NCBI GenBank assembly: GCA_963701375.1
Contig: CAVOZT010000003.1
Coordinates: forward strand, 186,001-250,000
DNA from: CAVXTF01 sp963701375
GTDB lineage: Bacteria; Actinomycetota; Acidimicrobiia; Acidimicrobiales; CAVXTF01
Length of the DNA: 64,000 bases
Reading direction: 5' to 3'
Part shown: piece by piece, positions 63,383 to 64,000 of the stretch
Numbering within the stretch: position 1 is the stretch's first letter
How the letters are laid out: every line of letters starts with the position of its first letter
Notes under the pieces: generated by a model
Database searches by the model: none
What the model was told of the DNA's origin: nothing
What the model saw: the letters and a program-made list of their open reading frames with translations, nothing else
Translations under genes and position numbers: made by a program

Positions 63383-64000
63383 CTAGTTGCCTGTGAGCCG
63401 CGAGACAAGCTCGTCGGCTTCACAGACCAAGCCCGTCACGAAGGGCCCGAACTCGGCGTACAGGGCGGACGCCTCGTCGAATCGCATCTCGTATACACAG
63501 TCCTTCAAGTCGTCAGGGTGCGTGGCGAACAAGGTGACTCCCCACTCCCAGTCGTCCAAGCCAGTCGACGCGGTTATGAGCTGGAGCACGCGTCCGCGAA
63601 AGCGCCGTCCCACCGCACCATGGCCGACCATGAGCGCCTTGCGCTCTTCGAAACCGAGCGCGTACCAGTTGTGATCGGGGCCTCTTCGCTTCGACATCGG
63701 ATAGAAGCAGAACGCCGGCTTGCCCTCCGGCGGAAGCACGGGATACAGCCGAGCCCGCTTCATCTCTTCGGGGAGGCCGTCCGCGTACTCGGACAACTCG
63801 GTCAAAGACGTGTACGACCAGACGACCTCTGAGCACGAACGGCGCACTGCGGCCTGAAACCGATGCAAGCGCCACAGATCAGGCCCGAGCGCCATAAAGC
63901 AGGCGTCTGCCTTGTGACCGAGCAGAGCGGCCGCGACGACCTGGTCCCCATTCGACCGGGCCTCCTTCACGGCAGCAAGAAGGCTCTCGGGGTCGGTGCC
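63383..64000 (-). CDS. hemQ: Coproheme decarboxylase HemQ (chlorite dismutase family), 5'-truncated
   Basis: Last step of the coproporphyrin-dependent haem route of monoderm bacteria: oxidative decarboxylation of coproheme III. In-frame coding extends past the window edge (GTDPESLLAAVKEARSNGDQ...). Family features: GHKADACFMALGPDLWRLHRFQ, FCFYPMSKRRGPDHNWYAL with the conserved Tyr in YPMSK, and MVGHGAVGRRFRGRV with the haem-ligand-type His. About 205 residues visible. First visible gene of an operon with larE. Confidence 0.92.
   Translation of the reverse strand, partial: GTDPESLLAAVKEARSNGDQVVAAALLGHKADACFMALGPDLWRLHRFQAAVRRSCSEVVWSYTSLTELSEYADGLPEEMKRARLYPVLPPEGKPAFCFYPMSKRRGPDHNWYALGFEERKALMVGHGAVGRRFRGRVLQLITASTGLDDWEWGVTLFATHPDDLKDCVYEMRFDEASALYAEFGPFVTGLVCEADELVSRLTGN

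Overview
The window is GC-rich, with GTG starts, F420-type chemistry, coproheme decarboxylase (HemQ), Pst/PhoP-style phosphate control and secreted GYWLxGSDGGVFSFG repeats. I read it as chromosomal DNA of an actinobacterium, most likely from or near the Acidimicrobiia. The taxonomy is inferred from gene content only. There is one IS30-type element, one tRNA gene, and no rRNA, CRISPR array or phage.

Layout. 1-7.5 kb: an amino acid:[carrier protein] ligase locus (ligase, carrier protein, polyprenyl-phosphate sugar transferase and FemAB/BioF2-like GNAT on the minus strand; AcpS-type transferase, acyl-CoA-dehydrogenase-like flavoprotein and a DUF1839-like protein divergently on the plus strand). 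7.8-13.3 kb: a large sensor kinase, a response regulator and a sulfatase. 13.5-18.6 kb: pstB-pstS-pstC-pstA plus a PhoB-type regulator, preceded by an 11-bp direct-repeat array that looks like PHO boxes. 18.6-28.5 kb: patatin lipase with a coupled micro-membrane protein, a coupled pair of unknown genes, FtsH, an F420-type oxidoreductase and a sugar-isomerase-like protein divergent from a GntR regulator, a GNAT and a sedolisin protease. 28.4-40 kb: metal homeostasis (CopA ATPase, Fur-family regulator, NiCoT transporter, CDF exporter, GDT1-type Mn exporter, ZnuA-like binding protein) mixed with c-di-GMP proteins and a secreted beta-helix protein. 42.9-49.6 kb: MFS pump/TetR/SDR, VOC, DUF427 and a secreted repeat protein. 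49.7-55.2 kb: a CaCA exchanger, then a probable copper-linked operon (two membrane proteins plus a CopY/BlaI repressor with a Cys-rich N-terminus), IS30 and a SCO1 lipoprotein. 55.3-64 kb: tRNA-Ser, prephenate dehydratase, larB-larC, a mini-ORF/hairpin element, GNAT, NUDIX and a hemQ-larE-NIL-domain operon.

Connections. LarB, LarC and LarE (nickel-pincer cofactor synthesis) and a NiCoT nickel importer lie in one window, but LarA is absent. The carrier-protein locus has a dedicated activation enzyme, carrier, pantetheinylating enzyme and two candidate tailoring/transfer enzymes, so it is the best candidate for an undescribed pathway.

Quality caveat. At least thirteen otherwise well-conserved reading frames or segments are broken by single-base indels, several in short homopolymers, mostly as extra bases. 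Sequencing or assembly error is the simplest explanation. I therefore annotate these as single genes with a frameshift, not as pseudogenes.
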